Below, in pieces: positions 32,817 through 46,193 of a stretch of DNA of 64,000 nucleotides (its first letter is position 1; each line of letters opens with the position of its first letter). The stretch is from Chionoecetes opilio (Eukaryota; Arthropoda; Malacostraca; Decapoda; Majidae): NCBI GenBank assembly GCA_016584305.1, contig JACEEZ010005884.1:31749-95748 (forward strand), read 5' to 3'. The position numbers were made by a program, and so were the translations under genes. The notes under the pieces are model-generated. The model saw only the letters and a list, made by a program, of their open reading frames with translations, did not search any database and was not told where the DNA came from.

Positions 32817-35800
32817 AGTAAGGGATAGTAGTGATAAAATACGCGGATTTCAAACAAGGTTTTTTAATTTATTTTCCCTTTTCCCCAATATCTAAAGCAT
32901 GGATAAAGTCCTTGACAGGGAAAAGAAGGAAGTCCCCCTTCCACCCGCGGGTCTCAATGTTCGTATTATCATGAGTTAGCATGCAAAAGAGAGTTAGCTT
33001 TTTCGCTATGGGTAGTATTGATAATTTCCTAGAAATTAATATGCGTTTAAAATGGCTGCACTTGTTAATAGTAAATGTTAGTTTACAACATAAAAGGGCA
33101 AGATCATCACATGCTTTTCAAGTTAGCGATTTTTATGCATTTTTAACTTTTGGGCTTTATTGTTTGCTGAGTATGGAAGCAGCGTTTAAAACCTTTTACG
33201 TAATTTTTCTACATCCTATTCATGCCTTCCAAATATCATGCGGAAGTGACCTATACCAAAGAATCCCCGTTTAGTCGGTTAGAAACATCAAGGCCGTGGC
33301 ATTTGTCTAGGGCAAGATTGATTGTGTCATTGAGGGTAAGTAGGTGCAGAAAGAGAGGAAAAAAATGGTCTCTATGAAAAATTTTTGATCCCCCGACCCA
33401 ATTCGACTCAGGGACATAGGTTTCGTGGGAGACTTTTTTTCCAAATTTGAATTAAGGTGTTCAGTTGCCCGTGCCCTCCCCCCAACCGCTCGGTATCCAA
33501 GAAGAGCAGTTGGGGGTACGAAACCCACAACACCCCCACCGGGGAGACTCGCCCCAAGGGGAACGAGGGCTCAGGTTGAGATGTAAAGGGTCCAAGCCAG
33601 ATAGAGCTAGGTGAAGAGGAATATAAAGGCAAAAATGTCTGGAAAAAAAAAGCATTAGCAAAACTATTTGTACCAGAGCGAAGGTTATAAGCTCGGTGGT
33701 TAGTTGGAAGATGATTTATCTTTAGTCAGACGAGTGCATTGTCTGGTGATTTTCACTAAGGTAAATCAGGCTTTGCACTGGTTTTTTTTAATTTGTCATG
33801 TATACCCCCAAATGTTTTTAAACCCTGGACAAAATCTCAAACTTAGACCTTGAAATTGTTTTAACACCATGGTTTAGCCCACAGGCGTGGCCCCAAAAAA
33901 TTTAGGAGAAAATTTGAGTGTCTCTCGGGTACTCTAATCTTTACAAAGTCATCTACTTTACGAACAGGAGAAGAACGCTTGGGTTTTGTTGGAGCACTAG
34001 CACCCTTTGAAACTAGCAGTCTGTCTTTAATTTTTAGGATGTCTGAAAAAAACCTTTAATTGGTCTTAGCATAATCATAATTTTATACACAGGTTTTTTG
34101 AGGATACTAGAAGTCTAAATGGCTTTTCTCTATCCAAAAACTTGTAATATGGGATTGTCCGTTGACTCGAAAAAACGTACTTTTTTTTATGCTGCTGTAA
34201 TGTGGTAACCAATCTTCCCAATTTTCTAGAAGCCACTGAAAACCGGGCGCAAAATTTCTGGTTTTTTCCTTTTGGTGCGTCACAAGGCCTTTTACGGCGG
34301 GGTGATTGTTGCAAAAAGGGTTTTGATTATGTTAAACATTTTGCAAATTTTACTCAAAGTGCGTTGCGAAATCAGCCCTTTGTCATTTAATAAAAATCGT
34401 GGTGCGAGAGGGAAAAATAGATTGGTATGAGGGCGTGGAAAACCCAGGGGTTTTTTATTTTTTAAATGGCCATCCAAGTACCTGACAAGTGTCTACACAT
34501 ACTAAGGGGTACTTGGAACCTGATGGCTAGGGGAACTGAAGTAGGTCTATTGCAGCAAAGCCCCATGGTCTTTCCCCCCCCCGGGGGAGGATATTCTAAA
34601 ATCGGGCGCTAGGCACCGTCCCTTTGTGCTGAGCGCTTTCCAACTTTGCTACATAGGTTATGTTACACGCATGGCGGCCAAAAAAAAATTTCACGGGCCG
34701 CAGTAAGGTTTCCTCCTTCCCTGGAGCCCGGCAAAAACCGCATCATGAATTAATTTAATACCACAGGACATATGACTCAGGTATACAAATTGGCCACGGG
34801 ATCTGCTTTTTGGGGGCCAATATTACAAAGACTCGCAAGGACAAAAAAAAAATGGGAAAGGAAGGGTTTTAATTTTAAATTTGATTCTCACCTGATTCCA
34901 GAGCTATAGACCTTGTTCCACACGTCATTTTGACGCTGGGCTTTGGCTAATCAGAATGGCAAATTTTTTAAAAACGGGGGGTGTTTCTCCCACGGACCCT
35001 ATGGTACTTCCTAGACAGGCGTCAGCCACTAATTGGCCGCCCTGGCACGATTGAACGTTGGATTAAACTCTTTTAAAATTAGGTACCAGCCGCGAGTTAC
35101 CGCTAAGGTTTCTTTCCCTTAAAAAGTTCGGTGACGGTGCGTGATCTTAAAAAAAGTTAATATATCCAAAAAATAATACCCTAAAATGTTTGAGAGCCAG
35201 ACAACAGCGAGGTTTCCCGATGGTGAAGAGTAATTGGGCCGGAGGATTTAAGGTTCTACTCGAAGCAACAGCGCGATTTTTTTCCCCTTGCGTCAGGCCA
35301 TTAAAAACCGCCCCCCAAAGGCCCCGGGGGACGACCGTATACATGATGAAAGGACCTTAAATTTGGGAAAAGCCAAAACAGGTGCGTTGGTTAGGAAAAT
35401 TTAAAATCTTGAAAACTTTATTTGTGCAGATTCCAAGAAAAAGGTGTATCTTTTTTTAACAATCGTTTAGAGGCGATGCCATGGCGGAAATTTTTAATGA
35501 AAACGCCGTAATAGCCCCCACAATCCAATGAAAGAAGGACATTTTCTAACTCTGTGGTTCGGGGGTTTTTGAATTTCTTTAATTTTTTTTATTTATGGGG
35601 GTGAGTTCCGTCCCATCGCGATATGCCTAAGAAGGAAATTTTTGCTTTTTGAAACTCACACTTGTGATTTTTGCTTTTAGACCTCCTTTTTTAAGCTTAA
35701 GGAGACAGCTTCAAAGTGGCAAAAAGAGACTCTGACCTTACTACAAATGTCAACCCTCAAATATGCATAAATTGTTTCCTAGCATACCCAGCAATTACCA

Positions 35801-36671
35801 AACAAGGTATTTTTCATTTTTTGAAAAAATGATAGGGGCGATTAAACCCAAAAGGATTTTAAGCCACTCAAAAAAGTCCGCTGGGGGTGCTGAAAGCAGT
35901 TACTTCCCTTGACACGGGGGCCCTCGGTATTGCCCGTAACCGCTTAGAAGATCAAGGTCCGAAAAGTGTTTTCCCGGTTGAGCCATCAAAAGTACTTAAA
36001 ACAGGGAGAGGATACCCATCGTCCTCAGTTACTTCATTACCCGCCAAAAAACAAAAAAGGGCTGTAACTTCCTCCTTTTTTTGGAAGAGAAAAAAAGGGC
36101 GATTCCACGGTGATCGGGGAAATTTCTTATACACCTGTTCAACATTCTTTATTGATTCGACTATTTGCCTTGCTTGAGGAAGCGTAGGGGGAAATGACGG
36201 GGGTACCGATTTTAATTTTTGGATGTGTTTTTTCGGTCAGTAAAGCCTAGACAAACCCCGGCATGGGAAAAACATCACGGTATTGTTGTAAAAGTCCTAA
36301 CAGTAAAAGGGTTTTAAATTTAGGATAGTCCATTTCAGTACGAGTGAACAAAGGTTTTACAGGAGCCCGGGTGTTTTCGATGATTATTTATACTGAAAAA
36401 ATAAAAGTAGCTGGGAGTTCCAAAGTTCTGCTACAACCCACGCGTCATAAGTAATGCTTTATTTTAAAAGACCCTTTTTTAATTTGATGGACCGTGGTGG
36501 TATGACACAAAGGGGGACAGTCGTGCCCTACGAACCGTCTAAGAGTTGATTCCACAATAGTCTTTTTTTTGACAGGGCCTTCAAAGCGATGTCAACCCTA
36601 CGGTAGCTTTTTGGGAAATGAACGGGAATGGCATGGCCACACGGTGGGGGATCTGTGGTCCCCTAAAACCC

Positions 36672-36673
<2 letters not shown>

Positions 36674-36715
<42 letters not shown>
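36674..36715. repeat. Poly-C run, 42 bases
   Basis: Uninterrupted C on the + strand in low-quality sequence. Confidence 0.9.
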
Positions 36716-39187
36716 TTTTCCCCCGGGCCCCCCCCGGGCATTTACACTTAAATTTCCTTAAATTTTGGAATTATTGAGCAGGAAAACCCGATGGATTTGA
36801 CGATTTAACCCAACAACCCATGGGGGCAAGGGGAAAATTTTTAAAAGCTAATAAAAATCAAACGATAAAATGTGCCTTTTCTAAGCGATGGGTAGGGAAC
36901 AAAAGCCCAAAATGTTGAGAGGTCGCTAGTAACACCCCTTAAAAAATTTTTGGGCATTGGGACGAAGAGGCAGGTCCACTCCCCCCCCCTTCCCTTTTTT
37001 CCCCCCCCCCCCCCCCCCCCCCCTCTAAAGATTTTAAAAACCGTCCCATTTTTTCCTTATGTTTTTTCTTTTAAAAAGTCAGGTCAGCATTCTTTTTTTT
37101 TTGAATGACCGCCCCCTCCCCGGCCTCGGGAAAAGTTGTCTTTATTTTTACAACGTTAAACAGTCACAGGAAAGGGTGGTGTTTTTGGATTGAACAATTG
37201 GGGGTGTTTCCCTGTGCCCACGAGGAGAAGGGGGAATAAGGGTTTGTATGCAGTGTTTTTAGGTCGCATCTGCCCCTTTGGGGAGCCCTCCATTTGATAA
37301 AAATGTTTTGGTAAACAAGCATTTTCAAGACCAGGCGTCACAAATTATTTTTTCTCTGGTTTACGTGATCCTTTACACGATTAAAACAGCAGTGGGTGTC
37401 TTCACGTGGCATATGTGCAAGTGAAGGTCGGTTTTTTTGACGCAGCACGGCCGCCCCTAGGGTGAGTCAGGAGCCCCCCTCACAATTTTGGGTTTAAAGT
37501 CAAGCGCATTAAAAGGTGAAAACGCAATCCTATCCTTCTCCTCCCCTTTAGTTTTTTAAATTAAAAACAAAATCGTGGAGTTTTCATTTTGTGTTAGTTA
37601 ATGATAAATGCCCTCGCATTTCCCCCTTTTGCAACTCAGTACACAAAAAAACCCCCGAAACTTTCATAATGGGTAATGGCATGGTGTCTCCCTGAGTCCC
37701 CCATTTTCTTTTAAGTACTTAACGAAAAACAGCAAAATATTTTGTTTGGTTACGACCATCAAAAAAATCCTTTTAGGGAGCGCTACCGTGCAAAAGTTTA
37801 CCCCTAAATTTAACACCTTTTTACCCAAACTGTGTTTTTTAATTTTTCCCCAAATGTTTTCCAAAAAGTTTGAGAAAAGCCAGATAATTTTTTTGCTTGT
37901 TGTGGCTTTGGGAAAAGCGTGGCTTGCATTAAATGTGAACCGTGAGCCCGCCTGTAGGCGGGGAAGGATGAAAGTATTTGGGTCCCCTTCCAATCAAAGG
38001 AGTTTTTTGACTTTCACAAAGACTAATATATTCTCTGGCAGTATAGCTTGGTCAATACCCCAAATTCGCGAATAGCTGCACTTGTGGGCAATATTTTAAA
38101 GCTCCAGCGGCCTGAGGAAAGGCTGGGCAGGGTGCCAGAAGGACCCGCACCCGGGGGGCTTTTGGGAGACATTTTGTTAGAAAAGGACTGAGTTAGGTTT
38201 GAGTTAGTTAGTGACGGTTAAAATCAGGAGAGACTGTAGGTGGTGACTTCCCCTTCTTAATTTTCGAATATCCTCCTCTGGTAAAAGTTTAACTAATTTT
38301 CCTCACTGCCACTATTTGCTGGTAGATGCAAGGGTTTCCGTCCTTTTAAAAGTCCAAGAAAATTTTTGGTGAGTAAATTTACGCTCTTTTTCGACTTTGT
38401 TGATTTTTTTTGTCCATTAATTATAAGTGAAACTTTAACCCAAAATAAAGTGTATTACCCCTCTTTGGTTTTTAAAGGGAATAAAAAAAAGAGCATAAAT
38501 ATGAGTGATAAAGAAACGAAATGTATAGTGAAGAGTAAATTTTTAACAGGCAAGAAAAAAAAATACAACTACAAAAAAACTGACAAAATATTACACAAAA
38601 AGTAACTCCCTTACCAATCTACGTTTTAAAAAAAAGTGGCGTATTTAATATATATTAATCATGTAAATGTCAGCTAAGGGGGTACTCACTATACTGCGGT
38701 CAGCACGGATGTCTTGTCCCTTTAGCTGAAGCGCCCCCAAGAGATGCCCAAAAAAGGGGAGATCAGCAAGGGGGGGGGAAACTTTAAACACACTTGAAAC
38801 ATTTAAAAAAACTTGAAAAAATTTAATATGCTTACCCTAATAAATACGTTTAAAAAAGTTAATAACATATTTGTGTAAGAGCCCATACGAAGCCTACGGG
38901 ATTCGGGCAGTCTCTGAGTTTTCAAACAAATTTTTCAGGACGTCAGTAGCAATTACAAAAAGAAGAAAAAAAGAAAGAAAAAAAAAAGAAAAACAAGGAA
39001 ACAAAAAAAAAAAAAAAAAAAAAAAAAGGAGAAATACTAGACAATTTCCAAAAATTTATTTTGAATGCTAATAAAATGATTTTTGGCACTATAATAAATC
39101 TAATGACCATCATTTGGGAAAAAATTAGAACAAAAAATTTGAACAAAAAAAAACCCCCTGTGGGTTAGGGCCCAGATTCTTGGTTTT

Positions 39188-39190
<3 letters not shown>

Positions 39191-39228
<38 letters not shown>
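39191..39228. repeat. Poly-T run, 38 bases
   Basis: Lies at the border between corrupted sequence and the clean LINE end that follows. It could be the poly-A tail of a minus-strand insertion or an artefact. Confidence 0.85.
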
Positions 39229-39230
<2 letters not shown>

Positions 39231-39231
<1 letters not shown>

Positions 39232-39816
39232 CCCTCAATGCTGCTCTTACAGGCCTATCCGCCCAGTGGAGTTGTCTCACATTTTGGAGGATCCACATAC
39301 ATTCTAAACAGGGTGAGTAAAAAGCTTTCGTCTCATTCACTCTCTCCTCTGACTGAATGTCTTCAAGCTTTAAATCAACCGTCGCAATGTTGCTTCTTTG
39401 CTCTTTCTACAGTACTTTATGATCACTGCTCTTCTGAACTTGCATAACATGCCTCCCCCACTCCCGCGGCCTCGCTGCACAAGACTTTCTACTCATTTAT
39501 CCCTATTCTGTCCATTCCTACTTGCAGATGTTAATCAGTATCTTCACTATTTATCCTTTCACTGGTAACTTGGAATTCTCTTTCTGTTCTATTTTTCCCT
39601 TTCCTATGAGACTAATCGTTCAAAGAAGGGGGAACAAGACACCTCCCGAACTAAATTTGGACACTACCACTTATTATTTATTATTCTCTTACTGTTCATT
39701 ACTTTTTAAGGACTAGGCGACGAAGCACGGACTTTGTGTTACAACATTTTTGTTGTGCCATAAGGCCAGTTACCTTGTAGATGAAAAAAAAAATAAAAAA
39801 AAAAAAAAAAAAAAAA
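39231..39816 (+). mobile_element. LINE 3' end with poly-A tail, decapod-type
   Basis: The plus-strand frame 39238-39447 reads GVVSHFGGSTYILNRVSKKL and CSSELA, matching the end of an RT family I associate with decapod genomes. It continues in other frames through a WNSL-type block near 39570 to a 3' part and an A-rich tail at 39784-39816. The 5' part is missing by truncation. This is the best taxonomic hint in the window, but it is from memory. Confidence 0.65.
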
Positions 39817-39859
39817 GGGTAAATGAAATTGCTAAGTCATGCTCGCAGGATTTCGATAA

Positions 39860-41890
39860 ATCGCATGGTTGTCTCTGTTCCCTACCACATCGGATTGAAC
39901 ATGAAAGGTTTATTGTATTAGAACAAATATCTTGTCAGTATTGGGACAATAAATACTTTTTGCATTGCCTTTTAAATGAACATAATGTTGGTAAGGTCTT
40001 AACAGAGTCGGGTATATTATTCCATATCTTGGGACCAGAGTAGGCTAGTGAGTGTTGAAAAACTGTCAGGTTATATTGTGGTACACGGAGGTGTTCACAG
40101 TTGCGGGTGGGGTAGTTATGTTGAGGGAGCAAGTTAATATAATGACCACCAGTAACTAATTTGTGCATATATATTCCAATCTGTAATTTGTTTATGTCAA
40201 ATAATTTCAAGATGTTCATATTCTTAAATAAAGGGTGAGTATGATCAAAGTAGCCCGAATTTGTAATGATCCTAATTATTTCTTTTGTAGCCGGAACAGG
40301 GGAAGTAAATGAGTGGGATATGTGTTGGCACCAGACTGGAGTACAATATTGAAAGTGTGGCAATACATGGGCATTATAGAGAATTTTAAGTATATTATTA
40401 GGCATAAGGTCTCTAATTTGATATAATAGAGATACGATTCTAGACAATTTAAGACATAATTCATTAATGTGTGGTTTAAAGGATATGTTATCATCAAAAG
40501 TTATACCTAGTAGTTTGTGTTGGTTAGCTCTGTTGATGACATTGTTGTTGTATAACAGAGTAGGAAGAATTTTAGTCGCCTTGTTGGTAAAGAGCATATA
40601 ATACGTTTTGTTTTAAATTGACGGTTAGTCTATTATCAAACACCATTTATAAAATTTTTCTAGGTCTTGGTTGGCTGTTTCTATCAAGGATTTAGGGTCT
40701 GCACCAGTAATGAATAAAGTAGTCATCAGCAAAAAGTATTGTTTTTAAATTTGTAAATACATTTGGGAGATCATTTATAAGGAATAAAATGGGACCGAGG
40801 ACACTACCCTGAGGGACTCTGTACTGAATATGTTGAGGTATAGATAGACAATTTTGTACTTTGGGTTTTACCGGTGAGGTAGTCTCTAAACCAGTCATGT
40901 ATGATGCCACGTATACCATAATGTTTCAATTTTTGTAGTAATATATCATGTTTCGCTGTATCAAAAAACCTTAGTAAAGTCTATATAAATAGTGAGCATT
41001 GTATGTTGAGCATCCAAGGCAGAGTAGATGTTATCGGTGAAGGCGGTCAAAGCACTAAAGGTACTTAAGCCTTTGTCGAAAACCAAATTGTTCTTTGTTG
41101 ATAATAGATTTTTTGGTTAAGAATTTAATAGAATTTTAATCATCAATTATTCGAATATTTTTGAGTAGGTGCTTAGCAGTGATATTGGTCTGTAATTGGC
41201 AATGTTGTCTTTTGGACCTTTTTATAAATAGGATTACGGTTGCATGTTTTAAACATGAGGAAAAATTCCTTTTTCGATGGACTGGTATGAAAAAGTTTGA
41301 TAATGGAACAGCTATTTGTTCTTTATTAGCTTTTAGGAGAGAGACAGAAATTTCATGGGTATTACACTTTTTGTTTTTTAATGAGTTTATTACAGCTGCA
41401 ACGTCTTGTGGTAGTACTGGAGGAACAATCATTGATGTTGGATAATTACCTCTCAGAAAGTCAAGTGGGTTAATATCGGAAGGTGGGATGTTGTTATCTA
41501 AATTGGAAGCAATATCTGTATAATACTTATTGAAGGCCTCTGCAATATCGGATGGGCATCTCATTACTTTATTATTCATTTTTATGTAACTGAGATAAGT
41601 TTTTTTTATAGTTATTTTTCAGCTGATTTATGGTTTTCCATATTTTGCGTGTATCATTTTTAAAGTTTGTAAATATCGACATATAGTATGAAATTTTAAG
41701 ATTTTTTTATAATCCTATTTAGGACATTGCGGTATTTTTTATAATAACTTTCAGAGACAACACCTATTTTATAGTCCTTAAATATATTATTTTTGGTCTT
41801 GACCGATTTAATTACAGCTGACGTTATCCAAGGTACTCTATGTAGCCGATTTTCAGAAATATATTTTTTTTTTTCAGCAGGTGTCGGCTG
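39860..41890 (-). mobile_element. CR1/Jockey-type LINE, RT region only
   Basis: Minus-strand 5'-truncated element with linker and RT, starting near 41890 and with the RT stop at 39935. It resembles the 1-6300 element in style (short, AT-rich codons) and could be the same family, but the two retained parts do not overlap, so this is untested. Confidence 0.7.
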
Positions 41891-41938
41891 GGGCGTTGTG
41901 ATGACCTCGTAAGAAGTCGGGGCCTCTTCCGTACACAC
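39935..41938 (-). pseudogene. Reverse transcriptase of the 40-kb LINE, frameshifted
   Basis: In order on the minus strand: a linker ending RVPWITSAVIKSVKTKNNIF (41938-41696), then VMRCPSDIAEAFNKYYTDIA ... VINSLKNKK ... LSNFFIPVHRKRNFSSCLKH (41579-41136). Next is ALDAQHTMLTIYIDFTKVF (palm, about 41040-40970), then [20 protein letters not shown] and TILFADDYFIHYW with FADD intact (40919-40692). The thumb and C-terminus read HKLLGITFDDNISFKPHINE ... QYCTPVWCQ ... SGPKIWNNIPDSVKTL (40597-39935). Several single-base frame changes separate the pieces. The layout is that of CR1/Jockey RTs. Confidence 0.8.
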
Positions 41939-41944
41939 GATAAC

Positions 41945-42020
41945 AGCGTCCCTCGTCCGCGTTCATCCACGCGTCCTCGTCCTTGTCCTCGCGGAGATAC
42001 GCGTCCTTGTCCTCGCGGTG
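41945..42020. repeat. Short GC-rich tandem repeat
   Basis: Two-and-a-half copies of a unit containing GCGTCCTCGTCCTTGTCC separate the LINE from the duplicated unit. It is absent from the second unit copy. Confidence 0.6.
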
Positions 42021-42562
42021 TTCTCGTCGCTGAATCTCGAAGGCAATGTAAGCTGGATTCTCTATAACTGGGGAGTTATTAATTGATACTCTGTTTGTTG
42101 TGGTTTGAGTAATGATATGAACTAGATCTTTAAGAGGAGATGCTGAATCGTCGGAAAAAATCACGAAGGGCCAGGCTTGTCTGACACAGCTTTAAAAATG
42201 TTGTCTCTCTCTGTCTCTCTGTCTACGTTCAGACTCATGTTGTTCCACAATCTATCGCTCACCTCACGTGTATTAATTGTTCATTATTTTACGGTACTGT
42301 AATATTATTGGTTGTTCGTATCCCAAGCTGTTACCATTTATGTTACCCTTATCTGTGTGATGTTACAGGTAACTGGGGCAACCCAAGTAAGAATACTTAC
42401 AAACTGTTGGTGACACAGTAGAGGTTGATTGCCTCAGAAGTGTAGATTGATGGGTAGGAGTCTTTACCGTCCTAGCCAGACACTTCAAATGGTAGTTTAA
42501 TAAAAGTGGTCGGCGGTTGTTTTATAAGGCTTTGTTATTACAAACGGTTACCAGAATAAATA

Positions 42563-42565
<3 letters not shown>

Positions 42566-42601
<36 letters not shown>

Positions 42602-42607
42602 TATATA

Positions 42608-42651
<44 letters not shown>
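42566..42651. repeat. (TA)n microsatellite in unit A
   Basis: TA dinucleotides with short slips, matched in position by 31374-31530 and 46743-46835. Confidence 0.9.
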
Positions 42652-42654
<3 letters not shown>

Positions 42655-44379
42655 ACACTGTGAGGGCGAGTGACAAGTCACGTGTTCCGACGGCCAAGGG
42701 AATGGCCGGAACAGCTCAGTGACTCTGTCCGTTTTGCTTCTGTCTTCCTCCGGCCAGTTGCAGCATATAGAGTTTTGGCCGGAATCTAACAGGTTCCGGT
42801 GTTCATGTCTCTCAGGCCTTTGCATCTGGTCGCGTCTCCCCTTGGGCAGAGCGCTGAGATGATACACCATTTTGTGTGGTGGGGGGGGAACCGGGGCGAG
42901 GTGTTCGTGTTGGGCACAAGAACCGGGTTTTGCTTGAGCGGCCATGGGGGATACTTCGTAACATAACCCTCAAAAAGATTTTTTTGTCAGACAGACGGGG
43001 CGACCCCACATCCTGTAGCTTAATTGATAAATTATTTATATACATATAATTATACATTCAGGATCCTCTACGACTGATGGGGTTTTATTTATTTAGTTAA
43101 GCTAATTTTTACATGGTGCTTAATTCATTATCAAAAAACGAAAATATAGTAAATAAAAACTCATAAATGGGGGAAAATTACCCGTTTCTATTTTTTTATT
43201 TATTTAACGCAATTATGCATGGTTCTTTTTCTTTTATCGAAAACGAAATATATCAATGAAAGCTAATACATTGCGCTTCTATTGTACCCTTATGATAGAA
43301 GTTGACACGCAAAGTTTTTTTTGGGCGAAGAGTTGAAGTTAAGTTGAAATTCATGCATATTTTTTCAGTCTCGTTATGGCTTTTTAGCGGTTTTACAGTT
43401 TTTTTTTTGATAATTTTTATAGAAAAACATTTTAGAAATTACAGTGTATTTTTTATATATATTGATAAACCAATCTATAGATAGCCATACCCCACAATTC
43501 TTTGTCGGGGGGGCCCGCGGGTGCTATGCAGTTGGAAATTTGAAAAATGTCGCGTAAATAGAGATATGTGGTTAGGGTTGAGTCTAGGGTTTGAGCAGAT
43601 AGGAAAGAATAAAATTTACAATTATTACATTATATAGGCTGTGGAGGGGATTTTGTGTACATGGTTTTTTTAGAGCATTACCCTAATTTTATTGTTTTAT
43701 GTCAAGGCCGTAAAAAAAAATTTTGGGTAATTTTCCAGATCGGGTACAGTTTTTCCGCAGACCCCGTTAAAGTTTTTTGATCGAGCGTCCAAATCAAAAT
43801 TGAGATTGTAGTTTCATGCAAAAACCCCCACCATCGGCCCAAAAAATTATTCATTTTTGTTAATTTTCTCAAGCCTTTGAAGTCTAACAACATTTTATAG
43901 TATTCGACACAAAAACCCTGGGGTTTTTCAGTGCAAAATAGCTAGAATGTTAGGATTTAGTCCAAAAATCGTTCGATTTTGAAAAGCCTCTATTTTTGGG
44001 AAGGCTTCCAAAAAGTCAAATTTCTAGAACTGTATACTTCTCCAAAATTTTTCCTTTATCAAGTCCCTGAACAATTCCAATTCGATTTTGGTTAAAAAAA
44101 AGTAAGTATGGGGGGCGAGGGAGACAAATATAACCCCAGAGTCCTTAACTTAAGTTGCCCGTTTAGCCGGTTTTTAGCGATTTTGGTAAAATCATATCTC
44201 TCCAAAAAATTGTCTTTTGGAGAAATGTTGGCTTATATGTATGTTTTTTTCCCTAAAAGGGAATGATTTACCTCTTTTTAAGTTGTTTTGGGGGTTTATC
44301 TGATTTTCATAAGGCCCAAAATTTTAAGTTTTAGCCTATAACAAGGACCTAAGGAACACCACATAATTTAAAAGTTTAT

Positions 44380-45480
44380 TGTCCAAAAGACTACAAATTA
44401 ATTATTATACAATGCAACTTTTCCATGTCCCCCTTAACTAAAACCTACAACCCTTCTTAGAAAGTCCCCCTGACCCCATTAAAAGGGGCTAAAAAAGGGG
44501 TTTTTTTAAAAATTCAGTGACCCCTTTTTTGCAGCCACAGGTCGCATGATCACGATTGATGCAAGACTCCAGCCTCCCACAAGGGGAAGGGGCCTGGAAC
44601 ATTTTCACAGGAACAGAAGACCCTGTAGCCTCCACGTTTTCCATTTGTGGGAAAGGGTTATTGAGTATTGTCCTGGTGATAAACCGCAACTTTTGGTTTA
44701 GTTCTCATAGTTTTTGGTCGGTGGTTTCCACATGCAAGGGGGGGTAGCGTTTTACAGCCACGTGTAGATGAGGTTGAATACCTTGACTGTTTGGGGGGAA
44801 ATTGCAGCAACTGCATTTCTTATGGGAACATTTTTAGCTCGGGGATTGAGAAATTGGAGCCTCACTGATTTTTTTTAGCACTTTTACTAAATAATGTTTG
44901 GCGTTGCGAATTCCCCCCCGGTTTGGGAAGCGAGGCGATGTCCCAAAGTGTTTAAGAGCTTCACTGGCTCTGCCTTTTAAACAGCTTTCTTGGGGCCAAC
45001 TCTCGTGAGTCGCACCCTGTAAGGCTGTGCAAGCCGCAGAATGCAAAAGTCGGGCCCCCATCCGCTTGAACAATGTGAAGGGGCACATACCGAGTGGATC
45101 ACCTACCCAGCTCGAACCCTGCTGTGACAGACCATGTGGCAGGAAACGACATATGGGACAGTAGGCCACAATAAGTCTGTTTCATTGCAAAACTAAAAAA
45201 AAAACGGTGTCCTGCCCGTAAGGGGTCCCCAAACTGTCAGGGTCAAAAGGGCGGTAGTGCAATGCGATTTGTTGTGTTGTGCTGGAAAAATGCGAGGTCG
45301 TGTTGAACCACGGAGCTCCGTGTAACGGGCCAAACCTTCATGGTATTCTGAATCAGGGTGTTTTCTTTCTCCCCCCAGTGATCAGTAATACCGTTTGGAA
45401 GAAACGACTTTCCACAAAAGTCGTGGGAAATTTTCACCTGTCGCTGATATCATGTATCGTCCTCGTCAGCATTTCTTTCA
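44380..45480 (-). pseudogene. Degraded multi-copy gene with HSLTGCDS motif
   Basis: Legible pieces on the minus strand are QHDLAFFQHNTTNRIALPPF (about 45300-45245), RYVPLHIVQADGG then FCGLHSLTGCDS (HSLTGCDS at 45006-45029), NNPFPQMENVEATGS (about 44660-44620) and CGCKKG (44522-44539). The order RYxPLH ... LHSLTGCDS ... CGCKKGC is that of an uncharacterised invertebrate and cnidarian multi-copy family known to me from memory. The TGCD core also occurs in the pseudogene at 9949-11521 (LTECDT). Frames change every few tens of codons, partly from sequence error. A corresponding, less legible copy lies at about 48880-49990 in unit B. Confidence 0.5.
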
Positions 45481-46193
45481 GCAACCCTTTTCCCCGCGTA
45501 TACTGATGAAGTTGCTTGTTTTTGGTTTTTGGGTTTTAATGTACAACGCCCAAAAAACTTTTAAATACAGCTTGGGGATATCCCTGTATTTAAAAGCAAG
45601 CTTTAACTCTTGAGCATCACAAAAATTGTCTTCAAGGCCAAATCGTATTCTCAAGGACTTCCGTTTAAACACAAACACAATTTTGACGTCGTAGGACTGA
45701 AGATTTTATTGGTATGCTGATTCTTACGGGCTCTTAAGAAAAAAAAAGGCCCGGGGCTTTAAAGGTTTGGGGGAGGGATTTTTTCAGTGGGGGGCTTGAA
45801 CTCTGTTAAGAGAGTTTAGGAGGTCAAAAGGGGGTTCCGAGGAAGGGTTAGCCAGTGGGCTTGACCTGACGCTCTTGCTGGGGGGATTTTGGAGGGCAGG
45901 CCCCCAGGAAGAGATAAAAAGAGGAACAACCCGGGAGGGGGGGGTTTTGGAGGGGGAAGGGGCCCGGGTGGAGGTGTCCCGGGGGGGTCGGTATTTCAAA
46001 GGAGTCTGAGAAGGTTCTTTTGTGTTTACCCTTTTGGTAGGGGCTTTGGCGTAATTTTGGGGGGTTAAAATGTAATCAAGAGTCAGAGGTTTTAGAGATG
46101 TTATTGGGGGGAAAAAGGGGGTAGTAATTTTCCCTTTTTCTAGTTGATTTGGGAGTCTCGGGGGGGGAAATTTTTTTTTTTTATTTGGGGGGG

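Larger units (their letters stand above)
31900..39180. other. Long unassigned low-quality stretch
   Basis: Over 7 kb with long C, A and T runs, including poly-C tracts at 32784-32816, 36674-36715 and 37001-37023. No gene, domain or named repeat is legible on either strand; the longest frames lack recognisable motifs. Short clean-looking parts (32980-33280, 37700-38080) carry no family I recognise. Confidence 0.5.
42018..46165. repeat. Tandemly duplicated unit, copy A
   Basis: Starts near TTCTCGTCGCTGAATCTC and ends near TTGATTTGGGAGTCTC. It is collinear with 46194-50712 throughout, including the TA tract (42566-42651), the block with two GGCCGGAA motifs (42700-42790) and the degraded gene at 44380-45480. 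Clean up to about 42880, corrupted after. Confidence 0.8.

Noticed and set aside
32981..33274. 97-residue plus-strand frame in a cleaner patch
   Set aside because: No recognisable domain, composition like AT-rich noncoding DNA, and surrounded by unreliable sequence.
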